Positions 16,501 to 25,405 of a stretch of 64,000 nt of DNA are shown here, piece by piece. The position numbers and the translations under genes were made by a program. This DNA comes from Pseudofrankia sp. DC12. GTDB lineage: Bacteria > Actinomycetota > Actinomycetes > Frankiales > Frankiaceae. The notes beneath the pieces were generated by a model. The model was not told the origin of the DNA. It was given only the letters and a program-made list of their open reading frames with translations, and made no database searches. Location of the stretch: the NCBI RefSeq assembly GCF_000966285.1, contig NZ_KQ031391.1, positions 3,445,208 to 3,509,207 of the forward strand, written 5' to 3'. Position 1 is the stretch's first letter; every line of letters starts with the position of its first letter.

Positions 16501-18105
16501 TCAGCGGAACTGGTCGCGCAGCAGGCCTGCGGGGCCCACCTGGGTGAAGCGGTCGGCCAGGTCGTCGGCCGGGGTGCGGCCGCGAGCCGGGTAGCGGTCC
16601 CGGAACCGGGCCACGGCCGCGCGAGTGCTCTCGTCGGCGCCCAGGCGGACCAGAGCGTCCTGCGCGAGGTCGACACAGCTGAGGGCGGCCCGGCGCAGCG
16701 CGTCGTCGCGCAGGCCGAAGGCGCTGGCCTGCCGCCAGCCTTCGTCGGCCCCGCGGCAGGCGGCCAGCGCCCCGGCGGCGGCGACCGGGTCGTCCAGTAG
16801 CGCAGTGGTCACGGCTACGGGCACCAGCCAGCCGTCGCCCGGCTGCGCGTCCAGGTAGCGGATCTCCAGCCAGCCGCGGGGGCGGACCGGCGGGAAGATC
16901 GTGGTCGAGTGCAGCACCAGGTCCTCGTAGGCCGGCGGACGGTCCGTCGGGCCGGCGCCGCGCAGCCAGTCGCCGAACGTCGTGCCGTCCCGCACGGCGA
17001 CCAGCCGCGGCTGGCGGCTCGGACCGGTGCGGGAGCCAGGCCCATTGCCGGGTCCCCAGCCGGCCGAGGCGCCGGCCTCTCGATCGGCGTCCGGCCCGAC
17101 GTCGATCATCATCAGGCGGGCCGCGAGCAGGTAGTCCGCCCAACGGTCGGCGAGGTCGGCCGCGGCCACCTGCATGGGGCCGACCTGGACCGTCCTGGTC
17201 GGGTCGAGCGACTCCCACATCCGGGTCCGGGCCGAGCCGAAGCCGGTCAGCGTGCCCAGCCGGGCCGGCGACGCGGCGAACATCGCGACCAGCACCGGCC
17301 GCAGCCGGTGGGCGAGCCGCCAGCGGCGGACGATGTCGGTCGGGTCGGCCCCCGCATCCAGGTTGACCTGCACGGACGCGCTGGAGCACATCATGATCCG
17401 GCCGGCGTCATGGCCGCTGGCCGCCCAGTAGCCAGCCATCGAGGCGTAGCGGTCGTCGGTGAGCCATCGGGTCGGCGGGCGAAGCGGGTCGAGCCCGAGC
17501 CCGGCCAGGGCCAGGCCGGCGTCGGCGAGGGCGGCCCGAACCTGGGCCAGATCCGCCCGTACCGCGTCCAGCGCGGCCGACAGTGGCAGTGGCGGGCCCG
17601 ACAGCTCCAGCTGCCCTCCCGGCTCGAACGTGAGCCGGCTGCCGCCGGCCAGCACGGCACCGGTCACGTTCAGCACGGCACCGGTCACGTTCAGCGCGGC
17701 TCCCGGCCCGTCGGGCGCGGTAGAGCTAGGCCCGGCCACGGCGGCGCCACCACACCCGGTGGCGAGGAGGGTGGCCAGCGCCGCCGACGTCCGCTCCGGG
17801 GGCACCGGCGCGTCGCTCGCGGCCCGGTCGACGACCAGCCACTCCGTCTCGACGCCGACGGATCGCGGCCCCGGCCGGGCCGGCAGGCAGCCGGCCGCGA
17901 ACCGCAGCACGTCGTCGACGGTCAGGCCGGCGAGCGAGCGGTGCCGGGGACCGCGTGGCCCGGTCGGGCGCCTGGTCGTGAGCCTGGACGGCCCGGCGGG
18001 CCGGGTCGCCACGCCAGGGGGCGCGGTCGTGGGCCGGCCGGGCGTGGGCATCGGCCGCGTGCTCGCCGGCGCGGCGGAGGGCGCCGAGATCGGACGGGGT
18101 GGCAT
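16501..18105 (-). CDS. egtA: Glutamate-cysteine ligase EgtA
   Basis: ATP-dependent ligase making gamma-glutamylcysteine, a co-substrate of EgtB. The 534-residue protein shows the GCS2-type features GVETEWLVVD, FEPGGQLELSG, RIMMCSSASVQVNLD and ARLMMIDVGPD. Start is ATG 18105, because GGGAGGAATTC sits directly upstream; the frame is open for another 80 residues but lacks such a site. The first 60 residues are Pro/Arg/Thr-rich and not conserved. First gene of the operon egtA-egtB-egtC-egtD, the mycobacterial order, but no egtE-like PLP lyase follows egtD. Confidence 0.9.
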   Translation of the reverse strand: MPPRPISAPSAAPASTRPMPTPGRPTTAPPGVATRPAGPSRLTTRRPTGPRGPRHRSLAGLTVDDVLRFAAGCLPARPGPRSVGVETEWLVVDRAASDAPVPPERTSAALATLLATGCGGAAVAGPSSTAPDGPGAALNVTGAVLNVTGAVLAGGSRLTFEPGGQLELSGPPLPLSAALDAVRADLAQVRAALADAGLALAGLGLDPLRPPTRWLTDDRYASMAGYWAASGHDAGRIMMCSSASVQVNLDAGADPTDIVRRWRLAHRLRPVLVAMFAASPARLGTLTGFGSARTRMWESLDPTRTVQVGPMQVAAADLADRWADYLLAARLMMIDVGPDADREAGASAGWGPGNGPGSRTGPSRQPRLVAVRDGTTFGDWLRGAGPTDRPPAYEDLVLHSTTIFPPVRPRGWLEIRYLDAQPGDGWLVPVAVTTALLDDPVAAAGALAACRGADEGWRQASAFGLRDDALRRAALSCVDLAQDALVRLGADESTRAAVARFRDRYPARGRTPADDLADRFTQVGPAGLLRDQFR

Positions 18106-18503
18106 GAATTCCTCCCGGGACCGGTCCCGCCGCGCTGACACGGGCGGGAGCTGGCGTTCGGGGCACGGTTCGGAACCTTCCACGTCGGACGCGGGAGCGC
18201 GACCGCCCGCCGGTCGCCAGGTACCCGGCGTGGCGGGCGGCCCGCTCACCCCCGGCTCGATACACCCGGACCGGGGCGGATAAACCGGCGGAGCCTGGCT
18301 TTTGGGCCGACCGGACGGGACGTTCGAGCCCGCGAACCAGGTCAAGCGGGACTGCTGGTCAACCAGTGTGCAATACGTGTGCCACCCTTGGCTTACCGTG
18401 AGGATTCGATGGAATGCTGGTCATCGGACCAGGAACTGCCGATAGCACGTGGTGACCGCCTCGCGGCAGAATCGTGGCACGTGGTGCTGGAAGGTGGTGG
18501 CGG
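18106..18503. other. Intergenic region between egtA and the NERD gene
   Basis: 398 bases between divergent genes, so it should hold promoters for both. It includes an open extension of the egtA frame (to 18345) that I consider untranslated, and a short palindrome CTGGT-CA-ACCAG in 18354-18366. No clear -10/-35 pair could be assigned. Confidence 0.4.
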
Positions 18504-19346
18504 TTGAGCGCGGGGCTGGACCGGACGGCTCCTGGCCGGTCGGCCATGGCGGAGTACCGGCGGCGCCGGGCGCTCTACGTGGCCGAACGGGACGACAGGC
18601 GGGTCCGAGCCGCGATCATCGCCGGTTCGGCCGCGCTCGGGGCCGCGCTGGTCGTCGTGCTGATCGGGATCTCGCTGCACGGGGCGGCGGCGGTCCTGGT
18701 GCGCTCGGGCGTCGCCGCCGCACTTCTCGTCCTCGTGGTGGCGGCCACCCGGTTCTTCCGGATCCCGCCGGAGATCGAGGCCTGGCGGCGGGACGCGGGC
18801 GCCGAGCGGCGCACCGCCCGGGTTCTCGACCGGCTGAACCGCGCCGGGTACACCGTCCTGCACGACCGGTCCACCGCGGACTCGGCCGGCAACATCGACC
18901 ACCTGATCATCGGCGCGTCCGGAGTCTGGGTGATCGAGACCGACGCGCACCGCGGGCCGGTGCGTTCCAGCGGCGGCGGCGTGTGGGCCGGCAAGGCGCC
19001 CTTGCGCGCCCGGCTCGGCCTGGTCGCCTGGACGGGTGAGCAGGTCAGTGGCGCGCTGCTCGCCGAACTGCCCGACGGCTGGCAGCTGCAGGCGCAGACG
19101 GTGCTCGCGTTCGCCCGGGCCGACGTGCCCGGCGGGCTCGCCCTCGTCGACGGCGTGCTGCTGCTGCCGGCCGCGGGCGTCGCCGAGTACGTGCTGTCCG
19201 CCGGAGTGGTGCTGCGCCCGCTGGACGTCGCGATGCTGGTCGACGTCGCCCAGCGGGCGCTGCCCGCCTACGAGGTCGCCGGCCCGCCGCCCACCTGGTC
19301 CGCGCTGGCCAAGCTGCGCGGCCTGCGTCGCCGCGAGCAGCTCTGA
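18504..19346 (+). CDS. NERD-domain membrane protein
   Basis: NERD is a nuclease-related (PD-(D/E)XK-like) domain found in many bacterial membrane proteins of unknown role. The 280-residue product has two hydrophobic segments (about 35-52 and 62-82), then the NERD core: GAERRTARVLDRL, HDRSTADSAGNIDHLIIG and GVWVIETDAH. The usual catalytic-type motif is IDH...ExK; here the third position is ETD, so the Lys is missing and activity is doubtful. TTG 18504 has GGAAGG upstream; GTG 18474 and ATG 18546 are alternatives. It converges on the VirB4-like gene 40 bases away. Confidence 0.75.
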   Translation: MSAGLDRTAPGRSAMAEYRRRRALYVAERDDRRVRAAIIAGSAALGAALVVVLIGISLHGAAAVLVRSGVAAALLVLVVAATRFFRIPPEIEAWRRDAGAERRTARVLDRLNRAGYTVLHDRSTADSAGNIDHLIIGASGVWVIETDAHRGPVRSSGGGVWAGKAPLRARLGLVAWTGEQVSGALLAELPDGWQLQAQTVLAFARADVPGGLALVDGVLLLPAAGVAEYVLSAGVVLRPLDVAMLVDVAQRALPAYEVAGPPPTWSALAKLRGLRRREQL

Positions 19347-19386
19347 CAGTCCACCGGCCGCGGTTCGCCGCGGCCGGCTGCCGGCG

Positions 19387-21495
19387 CTAGTAGCTCTGGT
19401 AGCCGGGCGGGACGCGGACTCCGGTGCCGTCGGGCTCCTCGTCGTCGCGGTAGGCCGAGACGTCGAAGCCGTCCTCCAGCTCGGCGTCGGCGGCCTCGTC
19501 GAGGATCGCCGGCTCCCAGTGGCCGGCGAAGTCCTCGGGGCCCATGCCCGGCGGGTCCAGCTCGCGCGGGTCGAGGTCCTCGGGGGTGAGGTTGATGTCG
19601 TCGACCTCGCCGTGCATCTTCGAGCCGTTGAGAACGACCGGGATCTCCATGTCGCCGACGACGTGCTCGACGTAGAAGGCCCGCTGGCCGATCAGCCAGA
19701 GCGCGAAGCCCGGGTCGAGCCGGGGGAGCAGGTCGGCGGCGACGTCGGTCAGCCCGAGCGCCTCCTGGGTCGCGGCCACCTGGTCGGTGGCCTGCTTGTA
19801 GAGGATGCGGGTCGACGTCTCGGCCAGCAGGCCCTTGGCGATCTCCACCGAGTCGGGCGAGGCGGAGAGCAGGTCGGAGATCCGGTGGGCGACGATCGCG
19901 TTCGCGCAGCCCCACTGCCGGGCGAGCTTCTGCTGCGCGGACAGGCGTCGGACCAGGCCGGCGAAGCGCATCAGCCGCCAGCACTCGTCGTAGACCACGT
20001 AGCGCTGGACGCCGTCCTGGCGCATCAGCGCGGCCTCCATCCAGCCCTGCGCGCAGGTCATGATCAGCGCGATCATCTCGTCGGAGCCCTGGACCCGCTC
20101 CAGGTTCAGCACCGCGATCGGCTTGTCGAAGTCCAGCGGCGACGTCGTCGGGCCGTCGAACAGCCCACCCAGGGCGCCGGTCGTCAGCCTGCGCAGGGTG
20201 AGGGTCGCGTCCCGGGAGGCGTCGCGCAGCTCGACGGCGGTCATCGGCAGGCCGGTGCAGTCCGCCTCGGCCGGCTCGGTCATCGCGTCGAGGACCTGCC
20301 CCAGCAGGGGCGTCGCCCAGCGGTCGGTGGTCGCGCCGGTGATCTGCCGGGAGACGACGTCGAGGGCCAGGTCGATCGCGGTGTGCTCGGGCGGGGTGAG
20401 CGGCACGCCCTTGGCCGTCTCGATCAGCGACGCGAGCAGCGACGACCGGGCGCGCTTCACCTCACGGGCCCAGTCATGGTCATGGATGCCACGCGGCCGC
20501 GGTGGCGCGTCCAGCGGGTTCAGCCGGGTCGACATGCCCGGGCCGATGTAGGTCGGCTCGCAGCCGAGCCGGCGGGCCAGCCGGGTGTACTCGCCCTTCG
20601 GGTCGCACGGGACCGCGGCCTGGTACCCGAACGCGGCGCCGCGTGACATCAGCGTCTTCAACAGGGACGACTTGCGCGAACCGACCGCGCCGAACACCGC
20701 GAAGTTCGGGTTCTCGATGACCTGCTGGCGGTAGAGCTCGAAGACGTCGAACACGAACGAGTTGCCGGACCAGACGTGCCTGCCGATGAACATGCCCGGC
20801 GCGTCCAGGCCGGAGTCGACGACGAACGGGTAGATCCCGGCGATCTGCGCCGTCGTCTCCATGTGCGCCGGCAGCCGCAGCTTGTGGAAGGTCTGGCCGC
20901 GGAACGGGCCGTGCGGCTGGGATGGCTGAGCCCCTCGGCGCGCCGTGGACTGGGCCCGCCGGGCCGCCGCGCGCTCGGCCGCCGCGGCCGACTTCTGCGC
21001 CCGGCGACCGGACCGGGCCGAGCCTCGGGCCGGCCCGCCCGCCCGCCGGCCGCGGCCGCCAAGGTCGTCGACGTAGCCGCCGGCGTCCCGGCCCGGGTCG
21101 TAGTCCGGTGGGCGGACCGGCACGCGGGCGGCCGGGGCCGCGACCGGCCGGCCGTCGACCGTCAGGTCGTCCTGGCGCACGACGACGCCATAGCCGCCAG
21201 GCTCGCCCTGGTCGGCGGGGCCGAGCTGGTAGTCGGCGTCGGTGTACTGGTCGTCCGGGTAGTCGTCGTCGACGTCCTGGGCGTCGCCGTAGCCGTTGGG
21301 CGTCAGGTTCTGGTGGCCGGGCTCGTGGACCGCGGGCACGTACGGGTCTGAGTCCCCGGCGGCCAGGTACGGGCCGGCGTCCCCGGCGGCCAGGTACGGG
21401 CCGGCGTCCCCGGCGGCCAGGTACGGGCCGGCGTCCCCGGCGGCCGCATACGGGCCGGTGGTCGTGGCCGGGTCAGGCGGGTCCTGCGCGGTCAC
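19387..21495 (-). CDS. VirB4/TraC-like secretion ATPase
   Basis: Probable motor ATPase of a type IV secretion-like machine. The 702-residue protein has about 200 N-terminal residues of low complexity, including four GPYLAAGDA-type repeats (24-48) and a basic Ala/Arg region, then the ATPase: P-loop GAVGSRKSS (269-277), LNPLDAP (326-332), Walker B RYVVYDECWRLM (498-509) and IVAHRISDL (about 529-537), a pattern typical of VirB4/TraC proteins. The P-loop has Arg where GxxxxGKS requires Gly before the Lys; codon CGC differs from GGC by one base. The start GTG overlaps the upstream stop as GTGA, so translation is coupled to the SCO6880-type gene. Last gene of the minus arm. Confidence 0.85.
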   Translation of the reverse strand: MTAQDPPDPATTTGPYAAAGDAGPYLAAGDAGPYLAAGDAGPYLAAGDSDPYVPAVHEPGHQNLTPNGYGDAQDVDDDYPDDQYTDADYQLGPADQGEPGGYGVVVRQDDLTVDGRPVAAPAARVPVRPPDYDPGRDAGGYVDDLGGRGRRAGGPARGSARSGRRAQKSAAAAERAAARRAQSTARRGAQPSQPHGPFRGQTFHKLRLPAHMETTAQIAGIYPFVVDSGLDAPGMFIGRHVWSGNSFVFDVFELYRQQVIENPNFAVFGAVGSRKSSLLKTLMSRGAAFGYQAAVPCDPKGEYTRLARRLGCEPTYIGPGMSTRLNPLDAPPRPRGIHDHDWAREVKRARSSLLASLIETAKGVPLTPPEHTAIDLALDVVSRQITGATTDRWATPLLGQVLDAMTEPAEADCTGLPMTAVELRDASRDATLTLRRLTTGALGGLFDGPTTSPLDFDKPIAVLNLERVQGSDEMIALIMTCAQGWMEAALMRQDGVQRYVVYDECWRLMRFAGLVRRLSAQQKLARQWGCANAIVAHRISDLLSASPDSVEIAKGLLAETSTRILYKQATDQVAATQEALGLTDVAADLLPRLDPGFALWLIGQRAFYVEHVVGDMEIPVVLNGSKMHGEVDDINLTPEDLDPRELDPPGMGPEDFAGHWEPAILDEAADAELEDGFDVSAYRDDEEPDGTGVRVPPGYQSY
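21361..21458. repeat. 27-bp in-frame tandem repeat in the VirB4-like gene
   Basis: Three identical 27-base units at 21361-21387, 21388-21414 and 21415-21441, then a diverged fourth. On the minus strand each encodes a nine-residue GPYLAAGDA-type unit in the N-terminal linker, so length variation stays in frame. Confidence 0.88.
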
Positions 21496-22994
21496 GAGAC
21501 GCCCACTGCGAGCGGCAGCGCGCCGACGTTGAAGCCCTGGTCCTGCTCGCCCACCAGGCGCACCATCTCCAGCCGGCTGCGCGAGGCCAGCGTCTCCGCC
21601 TCGCCGCAGGCGTCGGCGAGGCTGTCCAGGTCGTCCGCGGACACCGTCACGAAGCCGTGGAAGCGGAACGCGCCGAAGCCGGCGACCAGCTCCTGCTCGC
21701 GGCGCTCCACCTCGTCCGCCTCGGTGGCGTCCCGCTGGGTCGTCACCTTTCCGATCTTGTCTCGCATCTGCTGTTCGCCGAGGTGCGCCATCCGGCGGCG
21801 GTTGACCGCCTTCTCGGCCTTGCGGCCCGGCAGCGGCTCGACCACCAGCGAGACCGTGCGCCGGCAGGTCGTCTCCATCAGCAGCGGGGCGAGGAACGCG
21901 GCCGGCGACGGCACCCGAGGCCAGCCGTTGATCCAGTACGTGGTGTGGAAGCCCGAGTCGGTTCGGTAGTGGTCCCAGGCCGCGACCGCGCGGACCGGGC
22001 CGGCGACGGCCGGGTCGATCCCGGACGGCAGGCCCTTCAGGCCACCGGCCAGGTCGGTGGACGCGCCACCGCGGGCGTCGATCATGTCGACCGAGTACGG
22101 GTCGTAGGTGGTGCGGATGACGGCCGCGAGGGCCCGCGGCGGCAGCCAGCCCACGGTGCTGATGGAAGCCCTGGCGAGGGCGGCCTCCATCGTGCGCAGC
22201 TCGCCGAGCAGCACCGCGCAGGCGGCCCGGTCGCCGCCGCCGGCCCGTTGGATCGCCCTTCGGGCGTCCCTGGCCCGCAGCTGGAACGACAGGAAGGTCT
22301 CGTGCCTCTGTGCCACCGGACCGGCCGCGTCGATCACCTCCTGGTAGGCCTGCGCTGCCCACGAGTCGTCGTGGTGCCCACGGACCCGCCAGTGCCGCTG
22401 CAACTGGTCGCCCGAGTCGGGCAGGGTGCGCTCCAGCCACTGGATCCGGGCCAGCCGCCCGCCGCCGGACGTCAGCCCGGCGAGCAGCTCGCCCCAGGCG
22501 TCCACTCTGGCCTGCTGGTCACCCGACTCCAGCAGCGCGAACTGGCTGCCCTGGACCTGCAGGACCGCCGTGTAGGTCTGCTTGCCGGTGTCCTTGACGA
22601 CGGCCACGTAGCGGCCGTTCCCGACCGGCACCGACAGCATGACGAGGCTCGCCAGGGGTCCGGGCAGCACCGTCCTCGTGATCTGGTCCTCGTCCGGCCT
22701 GAGCCGGAACACGCCGCCACGGAACACTGTCTCGCCCGTCACCTTCTGCATCGTGTAGCCGAACAGAATCGGCACCCACTGGTCGAGACTACGGTCCTCG
22801 ACCCGGACGAACGCCACGAAACCCAGTGCCACCGCGACCAGCAGCCAGGCCGGCGCCAGCAGCACCGGTGAGCGCAGCGCGCCGATGACGCAGACCATCA
22901 CCCCGACCAGCAGGCCGAGCTGTGGCCAGCGCAGGCCGAGCAGGATCCCGCCGCGTTCCAGCGGGCCGAACCGATAACTGCGTTCCGCGACCAT
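21492..22994 (-). CDS. SCO6880-type membrane protein (PrgI/VirB3 plus VirB4-N-like)
   Basis: The 500-residue protein resembles the SCO6880 family of actinobacteria, usually encoded next to a VirB4-like ATPase. Residues about 20-65 hold two close membrane segments like PrgI/VirB3; the remainder (EDRSLDQWVPILFGYTMQ, then PVGNGRYVAVVKD and a long alpha/beta region with CRRTVSLVVEPLPGRKAEKAVNRR) resembles the non-ATPase N-terminal part of VirB4. This suggests that the VirB3/VirB4-N portion and the ATPase portion are split between two coupled genes. ATG 22994 begins MVAERSYRFGPLERGGILLGL. Its stop overlaps the next start by four bases; 174 bases separate it from the VirB6-like gene upstream. Confidence 0.78.
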   Translation of the reverse strand: MVAERSYRFGPLERGGILLGLRWPQLGLLVGVMVCVIGALRSPVLLAPAWLLVAVALGFVAFVRVEDRSLDQWVPILFGYTMQKVTGETVFRGGVFRLRPDEDQITRTVLPGPLASLVMLSVPVGNGRYVAVVKDTGKQTYTAVLQVQGSQFALLESGDQQARVDAWGELLAGLTSGGGRLARIQWLERTLPDSGDQLQRHWRVRGHHDDSWAAQAYQEVIDAAGPVAQRHETFLSFQLRARDARRAIQRAGGGDRAACAVLLGELRTMEAALARASISTVGWLPPRALAAVIRTTYDPYSVDMIDARGGASTDLAGGLKGLPSGIDPAVAGPVRAVAAWDHYRTDSGFHTTYWINGWPRVPSPAAFLAPLLMETTCRRTVSLVVEPLPGRKAEKAVNRRRMAHLGEQQMRDKIGKVTTQRDATEADEVERREQELVAGFGAFRFHGFVTVSADDLDSLADACGEAETLASRSRLEMVRLVGEQDQGFNVGALPLAVGVS

Positions 22995-23168
22995 GACCCC
23001 TATTCCAACGCAGTCCTAGTAGAGCAACGCTGCCAGCCCAACGCTGCGGGCGACCGGCCGGTCGCCGAGCGGCCCGGACGCGTCGCCGCGGGTCCGCCCC
23101 GGGCCGGTGGGACCGGCCGGGCGCGCCCTGGAACGCTCGTCGGCCGGCGCCCGGCGGTGGCGCGGCGG

Positions 23169-24542
23169 TCAGCCGCCGCCATGGCTGGTTCCGCCGGGCA
23201 CCCGCGGCCTGGTCGGGGGCGCCACCGGTAGGCGCGCGGCCGGGGTCGCGCGGGCCGCCGGGGCCGCGGTGTGGGACGTGACGGCCGCCTGGGTGGTTGC
23301 GCGAGGTGCACTGACGCGGGCGGGCATCCGGGCCGCCGGGGCCCGCGCGGGAAGGGCCGTGCGGCCGCGCACGGCGCTGGTTCCCGCGCCGACCCCGCCC
23401 GTGCTGGCCGCGATGGCTGGACGTCCGACGCGAGGACGGCCGCCGACCCCCGGGCGTACGGTGCCGGGCCGAGCCGCTCCAGGGCGTCCGGCGCGGACGG
23501 CCGGACGAGCCGAGCCACCGCCGCCACCGGCGGACACGCCGGCCGGGATGGCGTCGCCGAGGACGCCTCGGTTGCGGGTCTGCAGCCGGGCGCCGATGCC
23601 GCGGAAGGTGTCCCGGGAGGTGGAGCCGAGCAGGGCGCCAGCGCCCTGGCCGAACGAGGCGGCGCCGCGCCGGCCCGCGCTGCCGACCGCGCGCATCAGA
23701 TGGACGTCGGCGAAGCCGAACAGCTGTACGAGAAGGAACGGCGAGAAGACGGCGGCGATCATCACGACCACGCCGCCGAGAATCGTCAGCGTCTGGTCGG
23801 CGGCCGAGCCGGTGTTGTCGCTGGCCATTCCCGCGCCCAGCGTGAAGATCGCATAGATCACCGGCTTGGCGAAGATCAACGCGATCAGGAACTCGGTGGC
23901 CCGCTTCATCCACGCGCTGGTCGACATCGACGGCTGGCCCGCCAGGTAGAGCGGGATGAACACGGCCATCGCGATGATCGCGACCTTACGGATATAAAGA
24001 ACGACGAACAGGGCGAACGAGAACAACGCCACCAGTAGGGACAGCACCATGTCCAGTGCGAAGTTTCCCTGTTCTGGCAGGGATCTGAGCTGCCCGACCA
24101 GGCTCGCGCCGAGCGGCTGTCCGTCTCCGAAGGCGTCCGCCATGCCGTCGGACGCGGTAAGCACCATCTGTAGGAGCGTCAGCGCGATGAACGAGCCCAG
24201 AATCGCGGTTCCGGTCGCCGCGGCCGCCCGGGCGAAGATGTGGGGGTCGCCGCGTACCGCGCCCATGATGCACGCGCACAGGAAAAGGCCGGTGACGACC
24301 AGCACCGAGACGCCGAACACGATGTTGTAGTTCTTCACCACGTAGTCGGCCCGCAGGTCAACGGCCGTCTTCTGCGCCGCGAAACTGAACACCGACGACG
24401 AAAGATCCGCCGCCATGTTACAGAACGCTGTACCAATAGAACTCAGAAAAGAATCCGCAGTCCCGGTAATTGCGTCTTTCAATGGTGCGACCGGATCGAA
24501 TCCAATAGCGAGGGGCTGTGATTGCGACGGGATCATGGTCAT
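23169..24542 (-). CDS. VirB6/TrbL-like polytopic membrane protein
   Basis: Likely channel component of the type IV-like machine. The 457-residue product has about six hydrophobic segments between residues 65 and 290 (for example VFGVSVLVVTGLFLCACIMG, MVLSLLVALFSFALFVVLYI, IIAMAVFIPLYLAGQ, ILGGVVVMIAAVFSPFLLVQLF), then about 160 residues of Gly/Ala/Pro/Arg-rich tail. This TM core plus disordered C-terminus is the VirB6/TrbL pattern in Gram-positive systems. The start ATG overlaps the preceding gene's stop as ATGA (translational coupling). Its first 45 codons are unusually GC-poor, continuing a patch in the neighbour. Confidence 0.8.
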   Translation of the reverse strand: MTMIPSQSQPLAIGFDPVAPLKDAITGTADSFLSSIGTAFCNMAADLSSSVFSFAAQKTAVDLRADYVVKNYNIVFGVSVLVVTGLFLCACIMGAVRGDPHIFARAAAATGTAILGSFIALTLLQMVLTASDGMADAFGDGQPLGASLVGQLRSLPEQGNFALDMVLSLLVALFSFALFVVLYIRKVAIIAMAVFIPLYLAGQPSMSTSAWMKRATEFLIALIFAKPVIYAIFTLGAGMASDNTGSAADQTLTILGGVVVMIAAVFSPFLLVQLFGFADVHLMRAVGSAGRRGAASFGQGAGALLGSTSRDTFRGIGARLQTRNRGVLGDAIPAGVSAGGGGGSARPAVRAGRPGAARPGTVRPGVGGRPRVGRPAIAASTGGVGAGTSAVRGRTALPARAPAARMPARVSAPRATTQAAVTSHTAAPAARATPAARLPVAPPTRPRVPGGTSHGGG

Positions 24543-25339
24543 GCGGAGGGACCCCCGATGTAAAAGAAACGACGAAAATCTTCCCCCGGCCGTTGGGTGA
24601 TCGATGGTCCATCAGGGCCGTCGGTTGCGGCGGAAAGCTTCCAATCCCCGGTCGTCCACGTTACAGTACAGTCATCGGATCCCCACACCTCGCGTGGAGC
24701 GGTCGTCGCGTCGTTGCTTGCGTACATTCCAATTCCACCGACCGACCAGATCGATATGGTCGCCGAATTAGCTGTTGATGATTTTGCGCTGAACCCGACA
24801 ACTCTGAGATTAAAATTCAATCTCGGATCGGAAATTGAATTTGCACCCGCAGTCTTGGTATTAGTGTCGTCGGCCTTAATTATCTGATCGCTAATCGACT
24901 TGCTGGCGCTGTCGGTTGCGATCGAACCAAGAACAGCCTTGATGCGGGTTGGTTCGCGGTTGCGGACGTCGCTGTAGGCCGAGACGTAGTTGCCGCAGGC
25001 GCTGATGGCGCCGGGCTCGGTGTGGGGATAGCCGACGGGGATGCCGAACTCGTTGACCCGGCTCGGCGCGCCTGGCAGGGCGCCGACGGGTCCGGCGGTA
25101 TTGTCGGCGCCGTCAGAAGTCGCCGACGGCACCACGGTCACGACGGTCGCCGGTGGCGACGGCTGGGAGGTGGCACCTGGCAGGGCGCTGTTCCCTCGGC
25201 TCTGATTCTGGGATGAACGGCCGAGGGTGTAGTAACCGATGGCGATGCCAACGGGAACGCCGACCACGAGTGTCGCGAGACACGTCCCCGCGGCTACCAG
25301 GGCCAGTCGCCTGGCGGCCCACCCCGTGACGCTAACCAC
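24539..25339 (-). CDS. Membrane-anchored, VirB8-like extracytoplasmic protein
   Basis: A 266-residue protein with one N-terminal membrane helix (about 12-36, after a short basic start), a Ser/Pro/Thr-rich linker (45-90) and a soluble domain (about 100-266) containing GNYVSAYSDVRNREPTRIKAVLGS and, near the end, DDCTVTWTTGDWKLSAATDG. This layout is that of VirB8/TcpC-like (NTF2-fold) components, but sequence likeness is weak, so the assignment is positional. The part encoded by 24560-24900 uses codons rare in this genome (AGA, ATA, AAA, TCA, AAT) and is GC-poor. Start (complement of 25337-25339) gives VSVTGWAARRLALVAAG. Overlaps the next gene by four bases. Confidence 0.65.
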   Translation of the reverse strand: MVSVTGWAARRLALVAAGTCLATLVVGVPVGIAIGYYTLGRSSQNQSRGNSALPGATSQPSPPATVVTVVPSATSDGADNTAGPVGALPGAPSRVNEFGIPVGYPHTEPGAISACGNYVSAYSDVRNREPTRIKAVLGSIATDSASKSISDQIIKADDTNTKTAGANSISDPRLNFNLRVVGFSAKSSTANSATISIWSVGGIGMYASNDATTAPREVWGSDDCTVTWTTGDWKLSAATDGPDGPSITQRPGEDFRRFFYIGGPSA

Positions 25340-25405
25340 GTACTTCCCCTCCCTGACGGCAGGGACATCATCCCAATACCGGCCCGCCGGTACCCGGAGA
25401 ACGTC

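Noticed and set aside
21496-22440. N-terminal extension of the VirB4-like frame (about 315 codons)
   Set aside because: It lies out of frame within the SCO6880-type gene and has no protein-like pattern. The GTGA overlap at 21492-21495 marks the true start.
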